The position numbers were made by a program, and so were the translations under genes. A DNA stretch of 64,000 nt from Saccharum officinarum (taxonomy: Eukaryota; Streptophyta; Magnoliopsida; Poales; Poaceae), in assembly GCA_020631735.1 (NCBI GenBank), contig CM036160.1:113938680-114002679 (forward strand), read 5' to 3'. Numbering within the stretch: position 1 is the first letter of the stretch; each line of letters opens with the position of its first letter. The notes beneath the pieces were generated by a model. The model saw only the letters and a program-made list of their open reading frames with translations, ran no database searches and was not told the origin of the DNA. Positions 31,389-44,780 of this stretch are shown here, piece by piece.

Positions 31389-34067
31389 GGATGTCCCGCT
31401 CTGTTTGTTAAGAAGAAAGATCAGACTTTAAGGATGTGTGTTGATTACCGACCGCTGAATGAAGTAACCATTAAGAATAAATATCCGTTGCCACGCATTG
31501 ATCTACTCTTTGATCAGCTTGCGGGGGCAAAGGTATTTTCAAAGATCGATCTTCGATCAGGGTACCATCAAATCAAGATTCGACCTGAAGATATCCCGAA
31601 GACTGCATTCACCACCAGATATGGACTGTATGAATACCTAGTTATGTCTTTTGGTCTTACCAATGCACCGGCACATTTCATGTATCTGATGAACTCAGTT
31701 TTCATGCCGGAGCTTGACAAGTTTGTGGTTGTGTTTATTGATGATATTCTGGTATACTCCAAAAGTAAAGAAGAGCATGTTGAGCATCTCAGAGTTGTTC
31801 TGAATCGTCTGAGAGATCATCAGCTGTATGCCAAGTTCAGTAAATGTGAGTTTTGGTTAAGAGAAGTGCAATTCTTAGGCCATGTGTTGTCAGCTGAAGG
31901 AGTAGCAGTAGATCCTGGCAAGGTGAAAGATATTCTGAATTGGAAACCACCAACCTCAGTTCATGAAGTCCGAAGTTTTCTAGGAATGGCGGGTTATTAC
32001 CGTCGATTCATACCTGACTTTTCAAAGGTAGCCAAGCCAATCACAGAGCTTTTGAAGAATCAAACTAAGTTCATATGGTCTCCAGAATGTGAGAAAGCTT
32101 TTAGAATTCTAAAGAAGTCATTGACAACTGCTCCAGTTTTGGCACAACCAGACATAGAAAAGCCATTTGATGTATATTGTGATGCCTCGGGTATTGGCCT
32201 TGGTTGTGTATTGATGCAAGAAGGCAGAGTCATTGCTTATGCCTCGAGACAGTTGAAGCGCCATGAAGAACATTATCCGACACATGATCTTGAACTAGCA
32301 GCTGTGGTTCATGCATTAAAAATCTGGCGTCATTACTTGTTAGGTAATACTTGCCACATGTATACAGATCACAAGAGCTTAAAGTATATCTTTACTCAGT
32401 CAGAATTGAATATGAGGCAAAGAAGATGGCTTGAATTGATAAAGGATTATGATTTGGAAGTACACTATCACCCTGGTAAAGCAAATGTGGTTGCTGATGC
32501 ACTCAGTCGAAAGAACCATTGCAATTGTATGACTGTGAAGCCAATGGATTACAGTTTATGTTATGAACTGGAAAAGTTGAATATTGAAATAATTCAACAA
32601 GGTCAGTTGACTAATGTCACAGTAGAATCAACAATCAAAGATCAGATTGTGTCTGCTCAGAGAAATAATTCTGGAATAGCTCATATAAAAGAAAAAGTTA
32701 GAACTGGTCAACAGACAGATTTCAGTATTGATGATGCAGGTGTGCTGTGGTTTAAGAACCGGCTAGTGGTCCCAAAGATTTCAGAGCTACGTCAGCTCAT
32801 TCTTGATGAAGCACATAGTACAAGGTTTTCTATTCATCCAGGGAGTAACAAGATGTATCAAGATTTGAAACAGAGATTTTGGTGGACCAAAATGAAAATC
32901 AAGATTGCTAAGTATGTTGCCCGATGTGATACTTGTCGTAAAGTGAAAGTTGAACATTTGAAGCCGGCAGGAATGTTACAACCCTTGCCCATTCCATCCT
33001 GGAAATGGGAAGATATTAGTATGGATTTCATTACTGGGTTACCCAAGACTTCAAGAGGCTTTGATTCAATTTGGGTCATTGTGGACCGTTTGACTAAGTC
33101 AGCTCACTTTGTACCTGTGAAGGTTGACTATAGAGCATCTAAATATGCAGAAATATATGTTGCTCGAATCATGAGTTTACATGGAATACCCAAAACAATT
33201 GTTAGTGACAGGGGTACTCAATTTGTTTCGCAATTTTGGAGGCAGTTTCAAAAGTCATTAGGTACTGAACTTCTTTATAGTACAGCCTATCATCCACAAA
33301 CTAGGGGACAGACTGAGAGAGTAAATCAAATTTTGGAAGATATGTTGAGATTCTGTGCTCTCACCTATCAAGATCAATGGGATGAATGTTTACCGTTAGC
33401 AGAATTCTCATACAACAATAGCTATCAAGAGAGTATTAAAATGGCACCGTTTGAAGCATTGTATGGCCGCAGGTGCAGAACTCCGTTGAACTGGTCAGAA
33501 CCAGGAGAAAGATGGTTTTATGGAGTTGATCTAGTAAAGAAAACGGAAGAAAAGGTTAGGCAGATACAAAAGAACTTAAAAGTTGCTCAGTCTCGACAAA
33601 AGAGTTATGCAGATAAAAGGCGTAGACCTTTGATGTTTAAAGTGGGAGATTATGTTTATCTGAAAGTGTCACCCATGAAAGGAGTTAATAGATTTGGAGT
33701 CAAAGGCAAGCTCGCACCACGTTATATTGGTCCTTTTCAGATCATTGAGAAATGTGGGAAGGTGGCATATAGATTAAAGCTGCCTGAACAACTGTCAGCC
33801 GTGCACAATGTGTTTCATGTATCACAAATGAAGAAGTGTCTGCAAGTGCCTGATCAAGTTGTTGATGTGGAGGGGGTTGAACTTGAGCCTGATTTGACAT
33901 ATTCTGAATATCCTGTCCGAGTCTTGGATCGAAAGGATCGTGTTACCCGGAGTAAAACAATTAAGTGGTACAAGATACAATGGGATCAACATTCAGAAGA
34001 GGAAGCCACCTGGGAATCGGAAGATTATCTGTTGGAGAATTTCCCGAAGTTCTTTGCGTCTATCTAG
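31389..34067 (+). CDS. Reverse transcriptase - RNase H - integrase - chromodomain segment of pol
   Basis: Same frame as the protease segment. Counting from ATG 31434 (877 residues), reverse transcriptase has F-I-D-D at 101-104. RNase H has D250, E287 and D312. The integrase HHCC zinc domain is present (H-P-G-S-N-K-M-Y, then C-D-T-C). The DDE core has all three acidic residues (M-D-F-I, S-D-R-G-T-Q-F, Q-T-E-R-V-N). One change from the usual family wording is R in H-P-Q-T-R-G-Q-T, where D is typical. A chromodomain (W-Y-K-I-Q-W, then E-E-A-T-W-E) occupies the last 55 or so residues and would direct integration to marked chromatin. No internal stop after 31388. Confidence 0.92.
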   Translation, partial: GCPALFVKKKDQTLRMCVDYRPLNEVTIKNKYPLPRIDLLFDQLAGAKVFSKIDLRSGYHQIKIRPEDIPKTAFTTRYGLYEYLVMSFGLTNAPAHFMYLMNSVFMPELDKFVVVFIDDILVYSKSKEEHVEHLRVVLNRLRDHQLYAKFSKCEFWLREVQFLGHVLSAEGVAVDPGKVKDILNWKPPTSVHEVRSFLGMAGYYRRFIPDFSKVAKPITELLKNQTKFIWSPECEKAFRILKKSLTTAPVLAQPDIEKPFDVYCDASGIGLGCVLMQEGRVIAYASRQLKRHEEHYPTHDLELAAVVHALKIWRHYLLGNTCHMYTDHKSLKYIFTQSELNMRQRRWLELIKDYDLEVHYHPGKANVVADALSRKNHCNCMTVKPMDYSLCYELEKLNIEIIQQGQLTNVTVESTIKDQIVSAQRNNSGIAHIKEKVRTGQQTDFSIDDAGVLWFKNRLVVPKISELRQLILDEAHSTRFSIHPGSNKMYQDLKQRFWWTKMKIKIAKYVARCDTCRKVKVEHLKPAGMLQPLPIPSWKWEDISMDFITGLPKTSRGFDSIWVIVDRLTKSAHFVPVKVDYRASKYAEIYVARIMSLHGIPKTIVSDRGTQFVSQFWRQFQKSLGTELLYSTAYHPQTRGQTERVNQILEDMLRFCALTYQDQWDECLPLAEFSYNNSYQESIKMAPFEALYGRRCRTPLNWSEPGERWFYGVDLVKKTEEKVRQIQKNLKVAQSRQKSYADKRRRPLMFKVGDYVYLKVSPMKGVNRFGVKGKLAPRYIGPFQIIEKCGKVAYRLKLPEQLSAVHNVFHVSQMKKCLQVPDQVVDVEGVELEPDLTYSEYPVRVLDRKDRVTRSKTIKWYKIQWDQHSEEEATWESEDYLLENFPKFFASI

Positions 34068-34227
34068 GTTGCAATTTCTTCTTTAAATTGTAACCTATCC
34101 TTTTAAAATCTTTATAATGCAGAAAACCCCTACCTGTTTTGTAGACAAGTCTTGGACGTGTTTGCTTGGCACGTTTCCTTTTCCATTACTTAACTCAAGG
34201 CTTTAAATCTCGGGACGAGATTTCTTT

Positions 34228-34239
34228 AAGGGGGAAGGG
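34228..34239 (+). promoter_or_regulatory. Polypurine tract
   Basis: AAGGGGGAAGGG, one base before the 3' LTR. It is the expected primer for plus-strand synthesis. Confidence 0.85.
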
Positions 34240-34240
34240 C

Positions 34241-37200
34241 TGTAACACCCCGGGTGTTATAGTGCTAATTAATCTGCCATGTCATCATAATGCATTGCAA
34301 AGCATCCCTATTAGGTTAACATTGTTATGCATCAACAAAAACAAGTTTACTTCATTAGGTTGAATGTGTTTCTCTGTGGTGTGCTCCGAAACCGAAAACC
34401 CTAATTTCGAATACCACCGCAAATGCTTAGTCCATACCCTGCGTAATTTGAGGTGCGCGACTGTGTTGCACACTAGTGTCAAGTGTAGGGTATGAGCTCA
34501 AGTACAACATCTAAAATGGAGCTCCAAATTTGAGTTTGAATTGGAGTCCCAAAACTTGTCGCGAGTTTTCCGATTCGAATTCGAATTCAAATCTGGGGAG
34601 AACTGTAAAACAATTTCGAAAGTGAATTGGTCAACCAAGAGTGACATTTGGTCAACTATGTCATGTTGGTCCAAATGATGCCCTTGGGTGAGGTTTTGAT
34701 CACTAAGTAATCACAAATCAAAGTAGAAACAAACTCCAATTTGAAATCCCTCCAAAAACCCTAAATTTCAAAACCCTGTTTTACCCCTTTTGAAATAATT
34801 CAAAATCTAAACAAAATTTGGGAAAAAGTTCAAAACCAAGTTTGTAGAACTTTTCAAGGGCTACAACTTTGGTGTTTTGAGTTTTCAAAGTTTTAGTATA
34901 AAATGTGGAGTAATTTTGAAAATAAGCAAATTTCAATTTTAAATCATTTTTGTCCCCAAACTAAGATTTTAAAATGGAGGCTGAATTTGAAAAAGTTTTG
35001 AACAGCAAAGTTGTAGATCTGGTCAAGATAAACAACTTTGATGTTTGGAGATTTTGAAGTTTCAATATAAAATCAAAAGTAATTTCTAAATTACCAAATC
35101 TGAAAAATGTGTCCCTTTTTGAATTTAAACTCAAATTTCAAAACCCAAGCATAATTTGAAAAAGTGTTCAATACCAAATTTGTAGAGCTTGAAATTCTGA
35201 AGATTTCATACATTGGAAGATTTTCAAGTTGTTATACAAATTTGAAAGTAATTTGAGAAATCAGTTGAATTTCAAAATTTTGGGGGGGGGACAGCTACAG
35301 TGCTCGGCGTATCACCGCCGGCCACCGCGCGGTATGGGCGCCGGCCGATCGCCGCCGTGGCCGTTTCCACGACCTTCTCGAGCGCGCTGAGATCGCCAGC
35401 GTGATGGCACTGCAGTGCGGCTCTGTAGACGCGTTCTCCTTCTATAAATACCATAGTTCACAGTGGCGTTCGTCGGTTTCGCCATCGCCGCCACCGCAGC
35501 TCCGCCGCTCGCCGCTGCCGCCACCAAGCCGTCTCCGGCCACGCTAACAGCACCCTTAGCTCCGCCTCACCCTCGCGCATCTTGTGAACCAGCTGAGCTA
35601 GCCCAATTCCGCCTGGATCGCCGGGGAGCCGTCGTCTTCCACCTCGGGTCGCCGCCGCTCCAGTCGAGCTCCGCCACCGTCGCCAGCCGCCTCCAGTGCC
35701 TCCCCGCTTCAACCGATCACTCCATCGTGATCGTGGTACGCCCCTGATGCTCCCTGATCCCTCGCTTTAACCGCTACCGCTTTATACCGTCGAGTCGCCG
35801 ATCACCGTCCCCGTCGAGCCGCCACCGTCGTCGGTGAGCTGTTGCCGGAGCTTGAACTAGGGCGTTTAGTAGCAAAACGGGTTCGCCAGGTCGTGTAGAA
35901 GATGTTGGTCAGCTCGGTTGGTCGTTTGGGTCACCGGTCGTCGGCCGGCCACCGCGGGGAAGCAAGCGAACGCGCGGGAGAGCGGGAGGTGAGGGATGAC
36001 ATGTGGGACCGTGCTGTCAGCGAGCGCGAGAGAGAGAGAGCGCGGGCGCGGGCGAGCGTGGGCTGGGCCGCGGCTGGGCCGTCGCGTGCGGGCGCGGGCG
36101 CGCTAACGGGCCGCCGGATTGGGCCGGACCGAGGAGGAGCAGCCCGAGTTCGGTTTTTGTTTTTGTTTTTGTTTTTCTTTTTTCAAATAAATGAATAGTA
36201 TTGTTATTTGTTTATTTGTTTAAAAATTGTGTAGAGTTCCAAAATTCATGAAAATTTTTGTATAAGCTTCCCAATGTATAAACTATCTAGGAAAAATATT
36301 AAATCATGAATTTGAATACTTTATGCAGTAGAAATAATTGGTTCCAATAAAGATTAAATGCAACTTCCAGTAATTTTAATAATTTATTTATTTCTCCAAA
36401 AATTATGAAATTAATTATGGCACTGTTATAAATCATTATTAACCCATAGAAAAAGTTTGAACTTGTTTAGATAAAGTTTGATTAATTCCTAATTATGCCC
36501 TAATAATTTAAATAGAAAATAAGTGTTAATTTGAGAACTTTAAGTGATGTGTGCCTTTTGATTGAGTGATGTCCTTAGGTCACTACCCTTTTGTGATCTC
36601 TGGCACTTTAATTTTATGATTGAGCTCGTTAGTAACTTATTAGATTAAAAGCTGGTATCGCGGAAACTCGTTGCTACTAGTTAGTAGGTTTTCTGTTTAC
36701 GACTGTACCTTGAAGTGAAGTTGTACTCGAATCGTAAACGTGGAATGTTATCATCAAGCATCATGTTTATCATTGAGCATCATGTTAAAGCATGTTATGT
36801 ATTCGTGTAGTCACCGCTTTCGAAGAAGCCGAAGTCGTCGAGCAAGCTTCCGGAGAAGAGCGATCGTCAGTGGGTTCCGGACCAGACGTTGGAGTCTCCG
36901 AGTCTGAGTCAGTCGTCGTGTCCGAGCAAGGCAAGCCCCGGTGCATTTAAACCCTACCTTGAATTTTACAAATGTTTTATTATTTATATTATGGTTTATT
37001 GCATTAAGTAATTAGGAGTTGCGTGATAACCTAATTGCTGCATTATCATCCTTGATTATTGCAATACTACCTTGATACCTGTTTTACAGAAAATGCGTAG
37101 TATGCTTCGCTATGCTTAGAAGTTAAGCTTTTAAATGAAATGTTTACATAGCCATGACGGCATTCTGAATGAATAATGAAATATGTGAATGAACTTGTAA

Positions 37201-38326
37201 GATCGGGCGGGTGGTTTGGCCACTGCTAACGTGCATTGGGAAAGGAGTCCCAATGTATTGTTTCCGCCTTATCAGTTAAGGACCGTACGTTGTTGGCCCT
37301 CGTGTCATGGAGTTTTTATTAGTACTAGCCATGTGCCCCTGGCGGGTAAGCCTTACTTTGGCTAGTCCATTACGAGAACGTCCAACCTCGCACTGGGAGT
37401 GGAGAGATGGCGAGAGTAACGTGTACCCTCGGGGCTAGAATGTGGCCGGGTTCGAGGAGTACTGTGCTCTCGGGTGGCGATGGACACGTTCTGGTTTTGG
37501 GTTATTCGGGTAAGAGTTGATATATGTTAGATTCGGTTCTACATATGTCGTGTGGTTAGGAATCCCCAGCTGGGTATATGAAGCGGTTCGAATCGTCGTT
37601 ACTCTACGAGAAAGGAGTCTTGGCCTTGCACCAACATCGTAGTTAAGAACTGGAATGGAAAGAAAGAATAAAAAAGGTTTTGATGATAATTACTTTGATC
37701 TAGCTTAGGATCACCTAGATTTGGTTAATGAACCATCAATGGTAAAAGTAAAATGTTGAAGATAAGGACTTACTTTAGTAAGCTTTTCTGCAAAAGAAAA
37801 TCTTGATTCTGATTTATCCGTACCTTGATTCCCTAAAGCTAGCATGCCCTTGGAGTCTTCGTTTTAGTCGGGTAAGTCTTGTTGAGTACCTTTGTACTCA
37901 GGGTTTGTTGAACCCCTTGTTGCAGGTGCGGTTCATGAACAAGTCTGCTTCGAGCCTTGTTGCATGACCGTCGTGGTCGAAGAAAGCGACGACGAGTAGA
38001 CTGTGTGGCCTTTGGGCAGGGCATCTCGCTTGTGTGATGTAATAAAGTTACTACCGATACTTCTCTACTAATGGTTTGTAATAATGTACATAAGGTTTGA
38101 AGTTTGAAAACTGGTTTGTAAACCTATGTTATTGTAAGACTTCCGCTACTTTACTCTGTTGAATATTTTGAATAAACTGTTGTAATATTGCAATACTCCT
38201 GTGATTGGATCCTGTTCGGAGAGAAGCAGGCCTTTTAAGTTATGGTGAACATAAGTACGACTGTCAGAGGTCATTATGGCAATGACGTGTACTTGTGGGC
38301 CATCATAATTAGGAGGTTCTGTGACA
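34241..38326 (+). repeat. 3' LTR (4086 bp)
   Basis: Same ends and the same net length as the 5' LTR, as the two indels compensate. Single-base differences against the 5' LTR lie near 35914, 36744, 36994, 37312, 37670 and 37817. It contains polyadenylation and promoter sequences identical to the 5' copy. Confidence 0.94.
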
Positions 38327-38331
38327 TTGTG

Positions 38332-39507
38332 CCATATGACACATTTCACACTCTTATAACAAAATTACTATACTATATAAATTTCCTCATTCTGATCTAG
38401 TTTCTAAATATTTTCTACGTTGTGAAAATATCTAGCTCTATAATCTTATATACTTCACCATGAATTTGAAATATGGTTACTATTTTCTTCCTTTGCCACG
38501 AAGATAATTTTAAAATATTCCATGACAAATATCTCATATCTTGTAATATTCCAAATCATATACAAGGTTATATATTTTACAAAATACTTATTTATTGTTC
38601 CTCATAAAGGGCCTTTTAGTCCTAATACTCATTTAGTGTACACTAGATTTTACTAAAATCACTTTATTTGTTAAACATCAATAAAACAAACACAACAACA
38701 CTTTCTAATTAACGAATTTCATTACACAGGACATTAAAAATTAAACAAAGGAAAATAACTCAATACATCTAAGTTAAATGAACAATCATAGGTGGGTCAA
38801 GTATGTCAAATTCATGATACAACCATGTAGATCAAAATTAGTAATAGTAACAACTTAGAATGTCATAGAGAGTTACCTCGTGTGACAAAATGTCTCTACG
38901 CATTGAAACTTGAAAGCCTAGTCAAGCATTCAGTTATTGAGGATCGCATAGTCAAGCATTCAATTGATGACTTTTTTTGTGGGTACATAGAAGTTTTTTT
39001 TTCCAAAAAACAAATGCTATCAAGAAATGTTGAGCGTTCAAAGTAAGAATTAAAGCAAGGTATAATCTCGGTGAGCTTGCGCTCTTTGAGAGAATAATGT
39101 GTTTAGGTGTGTACATGTATTGGACATATTTCAATCTTTGTCTTTTGCTTTTTAGTTACAAAAAAAGCTAGGGTTTTTGAATGCGGTTAGGGGATATAGC
39201 AACGAGAGGGAGTGTGGGTGTGGGCGAGGTGTTGGCACTGCTTACAATGATTGCAATACTTAACTTTCATAATTTTTTTCAATTATGCCATGCATGGATG
39301 TAGCAATGTTTCTGATATGTGCTTGACTACATTCTCTACTTTGCATCAATCATTTGATTTTTGATATGTTATTCTGTATCAACTATGCTATTCAAGACAC
39401 CTATGATATTTTTAGTATTTGAGTTATATTTGTACAGTGCTTTAATGATTAATTAATTACAGCTGTGATTCACTTTTCATTTTTTTCTAAATTGATGTGT
39501 ATCATAG
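38332..39507. other. AT-rich intergenic DNA, no gene recognised
   Basis: Short open frames only. Nothing in this stretch could be assigned to a gene or a named repeat. Confidence 0.4.
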
Positions 39508-39768
39508 TACTCCCTCCGTATCGGATTTAGATGTCGTTTTGGACAAGGTTTGGGTCAAACATTGGGAATATAAATCATCAATAACTTTTAAGTAGTTGAG
39601 TTTCCAAATGTAAAAATTATTTTAATAGATTTGTCTTGAAAAATACTTTCATAAAAGTATACATATATTTGCCATAAATATTTTTTTATAAAAGTAAGAG
39701 GTCAAAGTTGTGTTTTGGAGACCGTGTCGATGTCCTAAATGACTTCTAAATCCGATATGGAGGGAGTA
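39508..39768. mobile_element. Stowaway MITE
   Basis: Ends CTCCCTCCGTATCGGATTTA and TAAATCCGATATGGAGGGAG in inverted orientation, with TA at both borders. About 260 bp, non-coding. Confidence 0.9.
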
Positions 39769-41242
39769 TATCTATTATGCTCTCTATACATAAATTTAGA
39801 GGTTTGGATTTAGCATTTATCAAGGGGTTGTAATTAGGGTTCATTTAGGGATATAATTATTCAAATAATGTCTGGTCGCTCCCACTGTATAGACATATAT
39901 TTTTTTGGCAAAAGAGTTAGAGGAAAGACATATATACATGACCCTCCCTTATGCTTAAGAATCGGATCCCTTAACATGTGCAAATTGCAGAACGGAGCCT
40001 AGGCCCTCGACCTCCGTGTCCCTTACTGACAAATGTTTTTTTCTTGTTAGAATGACATAGAGATAATCTTTAGAAAACATGTCACGTAAATCATATAGAC
40101 AAGTGTGGAAAAGATCTTGATGACTTTTGCTATCTTTCAGGATGTGAACATATATATTTTTGACATTAACAATGGGAAGTATGGGTTGTCTGTGTATCTT
40201 AACATTGTCAGCAATGAAGTTTCGACAACTAAGATGGCTTACTATATGTGACATCCAGTTACAACTTTGGAAAACCTAAAAACTATCTATGACATCCAGT
40301 TGCAAACTTTGGAAACCCCAAAAACCAAATCTAGTAGTTTTTTTATAATCTGCATGATAGACTCGAGAAAGTCAAGATATAGAGTAATTGGTTTCTCTTT
40401 CTCAACTATATGATAAAAAAAGTTCCTACCTGAATGTTTAATGGACATATGTTTACAACAGGTACGAGGTTGATCTCCTTATTCGAGATTTGGATCTATA
40501 CTTTTTTGCATTCAAACGAGAAGTGGTACTGGATTCGGATCTATACTTTGTTGGATTCACATCTTATAAATTATTATTATTTTGTTGTCATCTTACTGAT
40601 TTGTTTAGTGCAATATGTCAATGTAGTTCTTTAATATTAGAGTTTATAATCATTTCTATATTTAAATATTTGCTTTGATATCTCGTGCTTACATATTGTT
40701 GATCCTACTGAACAGAAGAGAGGTGAGAGTGGAGAGAGATTGAAAAAGTGGCAACAGAAAGGTCGAACTCTCCTCTACCTTCACTCTCTCCCCTTTTATA
40801 GGAGAGATGGGAGGAGAGTTTTTCATTATTTTCCCCTAATGGGGATTGCATTTATGAAAGAGTCTCTCGGGGCCACAAATGGGCTCTAAGCATTATCTCA
40901 CAAGCCTCTAGGCTATGTAATTGGACCCTAAACACACCAATGGGGGTCCCTAATATATGATACACCTATAGCCCCTCAGCTATTTAGTTTTGCTTAGAAA
41001 CACAAGACCTAATAGCTGAATACAACTAATTACTACTCAGACCCAGCACATGACTCTCGTCTATACAACAATAGTATAGGGATGACTTTATCATTGGCTA
41101 GTCTTTGGTAGCTTGCTCCTTCGCATGGCCTTGAGCCCTCAATACCTTGTTTTTATAACTGATCCTTCATTAAATACATTGATGTGTAGCTAAATTAGTG
41201 TTGACATAGGCGAGGTAGTTGTAAATGATCATGACATGCCTG
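39769..41242. other. AT-rich intergenic DNA with a small direct repeat
   Basis: No gene recognised. At 40250-40330 a segment is present twice (GACATCCAGTT...AACTTTGGAAA...CC...AAAAAC), about 50 bp apart. At 40700-40810 a CT-rich stretch with CCCCTTTTATAGG resembles an LTR promoter, but no LTR borders could be set. Confidence 0.35.
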
Positions 41243-42784
41243 TGAAAGGATCAAGATGCCAGGAGGGTTGTGAATTGGGCTAATCTAAAATTCTCATGAA
41301 ATTAAAGCCTATTCTTTATCCCAACTTCACCCCTTGTGCCTAAAGGTGTTTCTAGTCTACACAAGAGTTTTACAACCTAGTTCCAATCATATACTAGCAT
41401 GATAATTCTAGGAATGTAAAGACATCAAAGAAATTGCACAAATGTAAATGAATAGCATAAAGAGATAGAAAGGAACATGACGATGTTTTTCTAAGGAATC
41501 GGAGAGTCGACACTCCCCACTAGTCCTTGTTGGAGCACCCCATTGCAAGGGTATAGCTCCCCCCTTGATCCGCACAAGGACCAAGTGCTCTCTATGGGCT
41601 GATTCTTTGCCTCTCTGGCATGGTGAATCACCCATAACCGCTCACAAAATGACTTTGGCATCTCACAAGCTCACCGAGAGATCACCAAGCTCCTAATCAC
41701 CACTAAGCCATCTAGGTACTGCTGATCACTAAGAGTAACAAGCACAAACTCTCACTTGACCTAACCAAGCCTAATGATACTAGTTGAGGCACACTTGCTA
41801 CTCTCCAACCACTAATGGAGTCCTTAATCTTGGGGGTTAACAAATCCAAATCACTCCATTAAGCTTACACTCCCCCTTGCTCACTAATGAGTGTAATATG
41901 TTGTTCAAAGTGGCAAGAGGGCCTCAATGGCTGAGATGGAGGGGTATAAATACATCCACACAAGAAACTAACCGTTACTGCTCCATCACACAGAAATCGA
42001 CGTCACTGGATTATTTGGTGACCCTTTGAACAGAGCGCCGGACTAATCCAGTGCCTATCCGTTATTGTGTATGAGGTAGACCCTTTAGTAGTAACGTATA
42101 GTCCGGTGCATAGCAGCTGACTAATCTGATGGCCATTTTCATTCTCTGGAACCTTATTGGACAACACCAGATGATGCGGTGCCTAAGCACTGAATCAATC
42201 CGGTAAATATCTGACCTCTCTTGCAAAGCAAACCCTAGCCAGGGCTGCAATAGCACATGATCCAGTGGCCTCACTAGATTAATCCGGTGATGTCTGCTCA
42301 GCTAACCCTAGCTAAAACAACATATCACATAATCTAGTGGTCTTCTGGGTACTAAAATGTGTCTATTCACTTCCTTTTCAATCCACCTATGTGAATGGCT
42401 CATTTCCAGCTGATTCTTTGGCTTCCACAGAGCTACCTAATGTAAGTTTCACAAGTGTGCACTACACTAACTCACTAGACTCATCTAGGTCAAGCTACTA
42501 GTTCATACCCCTATTATCGTACAACCTTAGAAAACAAAGTCCTAAACTGCTCTAAGTGTCTCCCAACTCCAATCAACACTTAGAACTAGTCTGTCCTTAA
42601 CCTTGTCGTCCATCTTTTGAAAATCAAAATGAATTCCATCAATAGGGGCATGGAAACTATTGATTGCCCAATCATCTATCATTATTGTGACCTAACTTAT
42701 AATGCCTCTACAAAACACATGTTAGTCAAAATAATTGTGTCGTCATTAATCATTGAAACCAAACAAGGGGCCTAGATGCTTTCA
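41243..42784. mobile_element. Probable solo or orphan LTR of a Ty1/copia (SIRE/Maximus-like) element
   Basis: Begins TGAAAGGATCAAGATGCC and ends GGGGCCTAGATGCTTTCA, which together give the TGAAAG/CTTTCA terminal inverted repeat I associate with grass Maximus-type copia LTRs. The interior has many TCCGGTG words. About 1.54 kb. The 5 bases outside each end (GCCTG and CTCAT) do not match, so a target duplication is missing or the borders are altered. Confidence 0.5.
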
Positions 42785-43780
42785 CTCATGGGCGCCAAAC
42801 AAGGTTTTCGTCTTGGGGTGGATTGCTTGTCCAATGCACTCCTCGCCAGCCCCTCTTGGCTGGATCTTGTTGATGGTGCTTAAATACCATTTTCACCGTC
42901 AACTAGCTTGCAAAAATGAACCAAAGTTAATAACCAACATAGAGGTAGGGCTTTAAACTAATAAAGTCCATAAGTGTTGGTGAATATTTGCATGTCGGTG
43001 AATTGTACAAGAGAACATATAAAAAACAGAGGCCAAAGTGGTGAAAACAAACAACATGTCAACTCCTGGTCTTCACCACATTCATACATAAGGGAGAAAT
43101 GGGACAACACTATGCAAACACACAAATCCAAGACCAAAAACCATACTGAGCTGCACTCAAGAGGCAAAGGAGAGGCCACCTGCCAAGGCAGGGTCCAAGA
43201 GGGCCCAACACTGGGTTAGCCGATCCTAGCCCATCTAGGAGGATGCCCGATCCCCTAGAGGCACCAAACTGCCTCAGATTTTGTGGTGGTTCTCCCAGCG
43301 ACTCCTGGAGACCATCTCCACCGTGGAACGCAAAGACGGTGCATCGAAAGGTCGATTGATCCCCTAGGGATCTCCGACCCCCTGGTGGGCCTGCTGGATC
43401 CCCATTTACTTGACCTAATAGTTTAGGAATATGAAAAGGAATTTCAAACTAACATAACAGCACCAAAATAATTTAAGTTTTAAAACAAAAGAATTAATCT
43501 GGACCTGGCATGTTTATAGCTGCTGTAATTACTTTGCTAGTTCTGAACACCGCCTGCCATTTCATAGTTTACATGAAATTTTTAGACTGTTAGTGTACTA
43601 TTCATGGCTTGATAAAATAGAACGTTGAGTGTTGAAAGCCAAAAATTTTGTTTTTTCTGAATGGAATATAACTCTTCCTTATTTTATATACTACTGCATT
43701 TTGTAATTATAGGCTAACAGGTCGCCATTTAACTATTTGTTTTGTTTGTTGTTATAAATAGCTGTAGCTTTATTGCACAG
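42785..43780. other. Repeat-like intergenic DNA, no gene recognised
   Basis: 43180-43430 is GC-richer and reads like an old LTR leader. The rest is AT-rich. No border, domain or exon could be supported. Confidence 0.35.
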
Positions 43781-44780
43781 TAAGACTACTATACAAATGA
43801 TTTTGCGAGGCGGTGAATTTTGATTAACCGAGACGGACGGGTTGGGCGGCCGCCTCCGTTAATCAGTGGCGGGACTGCCGGCCAAGTGACCGCCTCGGTC
43901 AATCATTAACAGAGGCAGGTGCCTCAGTTAATGCTAGATTAACTAAGGTGGTTGCGTTACGACAACTGGCTAACTGTGCATGGTCGACTTAAAGCAACCG
44001 CCTCGGTTAATCGTGGATTAACGGAGGCGGTTAACCTTACAATGTCCACCTCCGTTAATCCTGTGGCTATAAATATAGCGCCCAGCTGCCCCTCCTTTCT
44101 CATGGCTTCTCCATTTTTTACGGTTTTTTATCACCAAAACCCCCAAAATTGATATTTTTTAAGGGGAGAAGTTTTGCTCTTGATAATTTCTTGAAGGAGG
44201 GCAGGAGGTTGCTACACGCTCCCCCATCCTTATTCTCCTCTCTTTTTCGACATTTGGGTGCTCTAGATCTAGATTTAGTCTTTAATGGAGGAGAGAGAAA
44301 ATAGATCTAGGTGTTGATCTGCTGCTATTTCTTCATAATACTGCTTTGCTTATGTCTTTTTTTGTTGTGTTTGCAAGGTTCGTTGGTATGGACATGTCAG
44401 AATGGATGTACCGGACAACGTTCTTCAACGAGCAGAGCAAGTTAGCGACAATAGAGAAGTACGAGAACATCAGAAACTGGAGCACCAAGCTACGCGTCCT
44501 GGATTACAAGTTGCCAGACCTCTTTGGATTAGGGAAATTAGAGTAGCGGAGATCTTAGTTTCAGATATAAATATATGACATGCATGTAACTTGAATGTTG
44601 GCTCATGGCACAATAAGGATGAGACACGAATGAATGTGATATATGTTTATGCTTTGTATGCGTATTTCTTCTTTGCCTATGTTTAATTTGCGAAAACATA
44701 ATTAGAATTCAAATTCGAATCAAATGGCAGGAAACTATTTTTTAACTGGAAAATCATTAACGAAGACGGGCAAATAATAA

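Larger units (their letters stand above)
24451..38326 (+). mobile_element. Complete Ty3/gypsy LTR retrotransposon (Tekay/Del-like chromovirus), 13.9 kb
   Basis: Order: 5' LTR, PBS, ORF0, gag, protease, reverse transcriptase, RNase H, integrase, chromodomain, PPT, 3' LTR. The domain order (integrase after RT/RH) defines Ty3/gypsy. The C-terminal chromodomain and very long LTRs place it with plant chromoviruses, probably Tekay/Del (RIRE3/RIRE8-type ends, assigned from memory). Two breaks separate it from a simple gag-pol frame: a one-base frame change before the zinc knuckle and an in-frame TGA at the start of RT. The nearly identical LTRs make it a young insertion. Confidence 0.95.
24446..38331. 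repeat. 5-bp target-site duplication of the Tekay-like element
   Basis: TTGTG at 24446-24450 and 38327-38331 directly brackets the two LTR ends. It shows that both LTRs belong to one insertion. Confidence 0.93.

Noticed and set aside
42753..42956. 67-codon frame with V-F-V-L-G-W-I-A, similar to a LINE zinc-binding end
   Set aside because: The resemblance is a few residues only. There is no Cys/His pattern and the start overlaps the copia-like LTR end.
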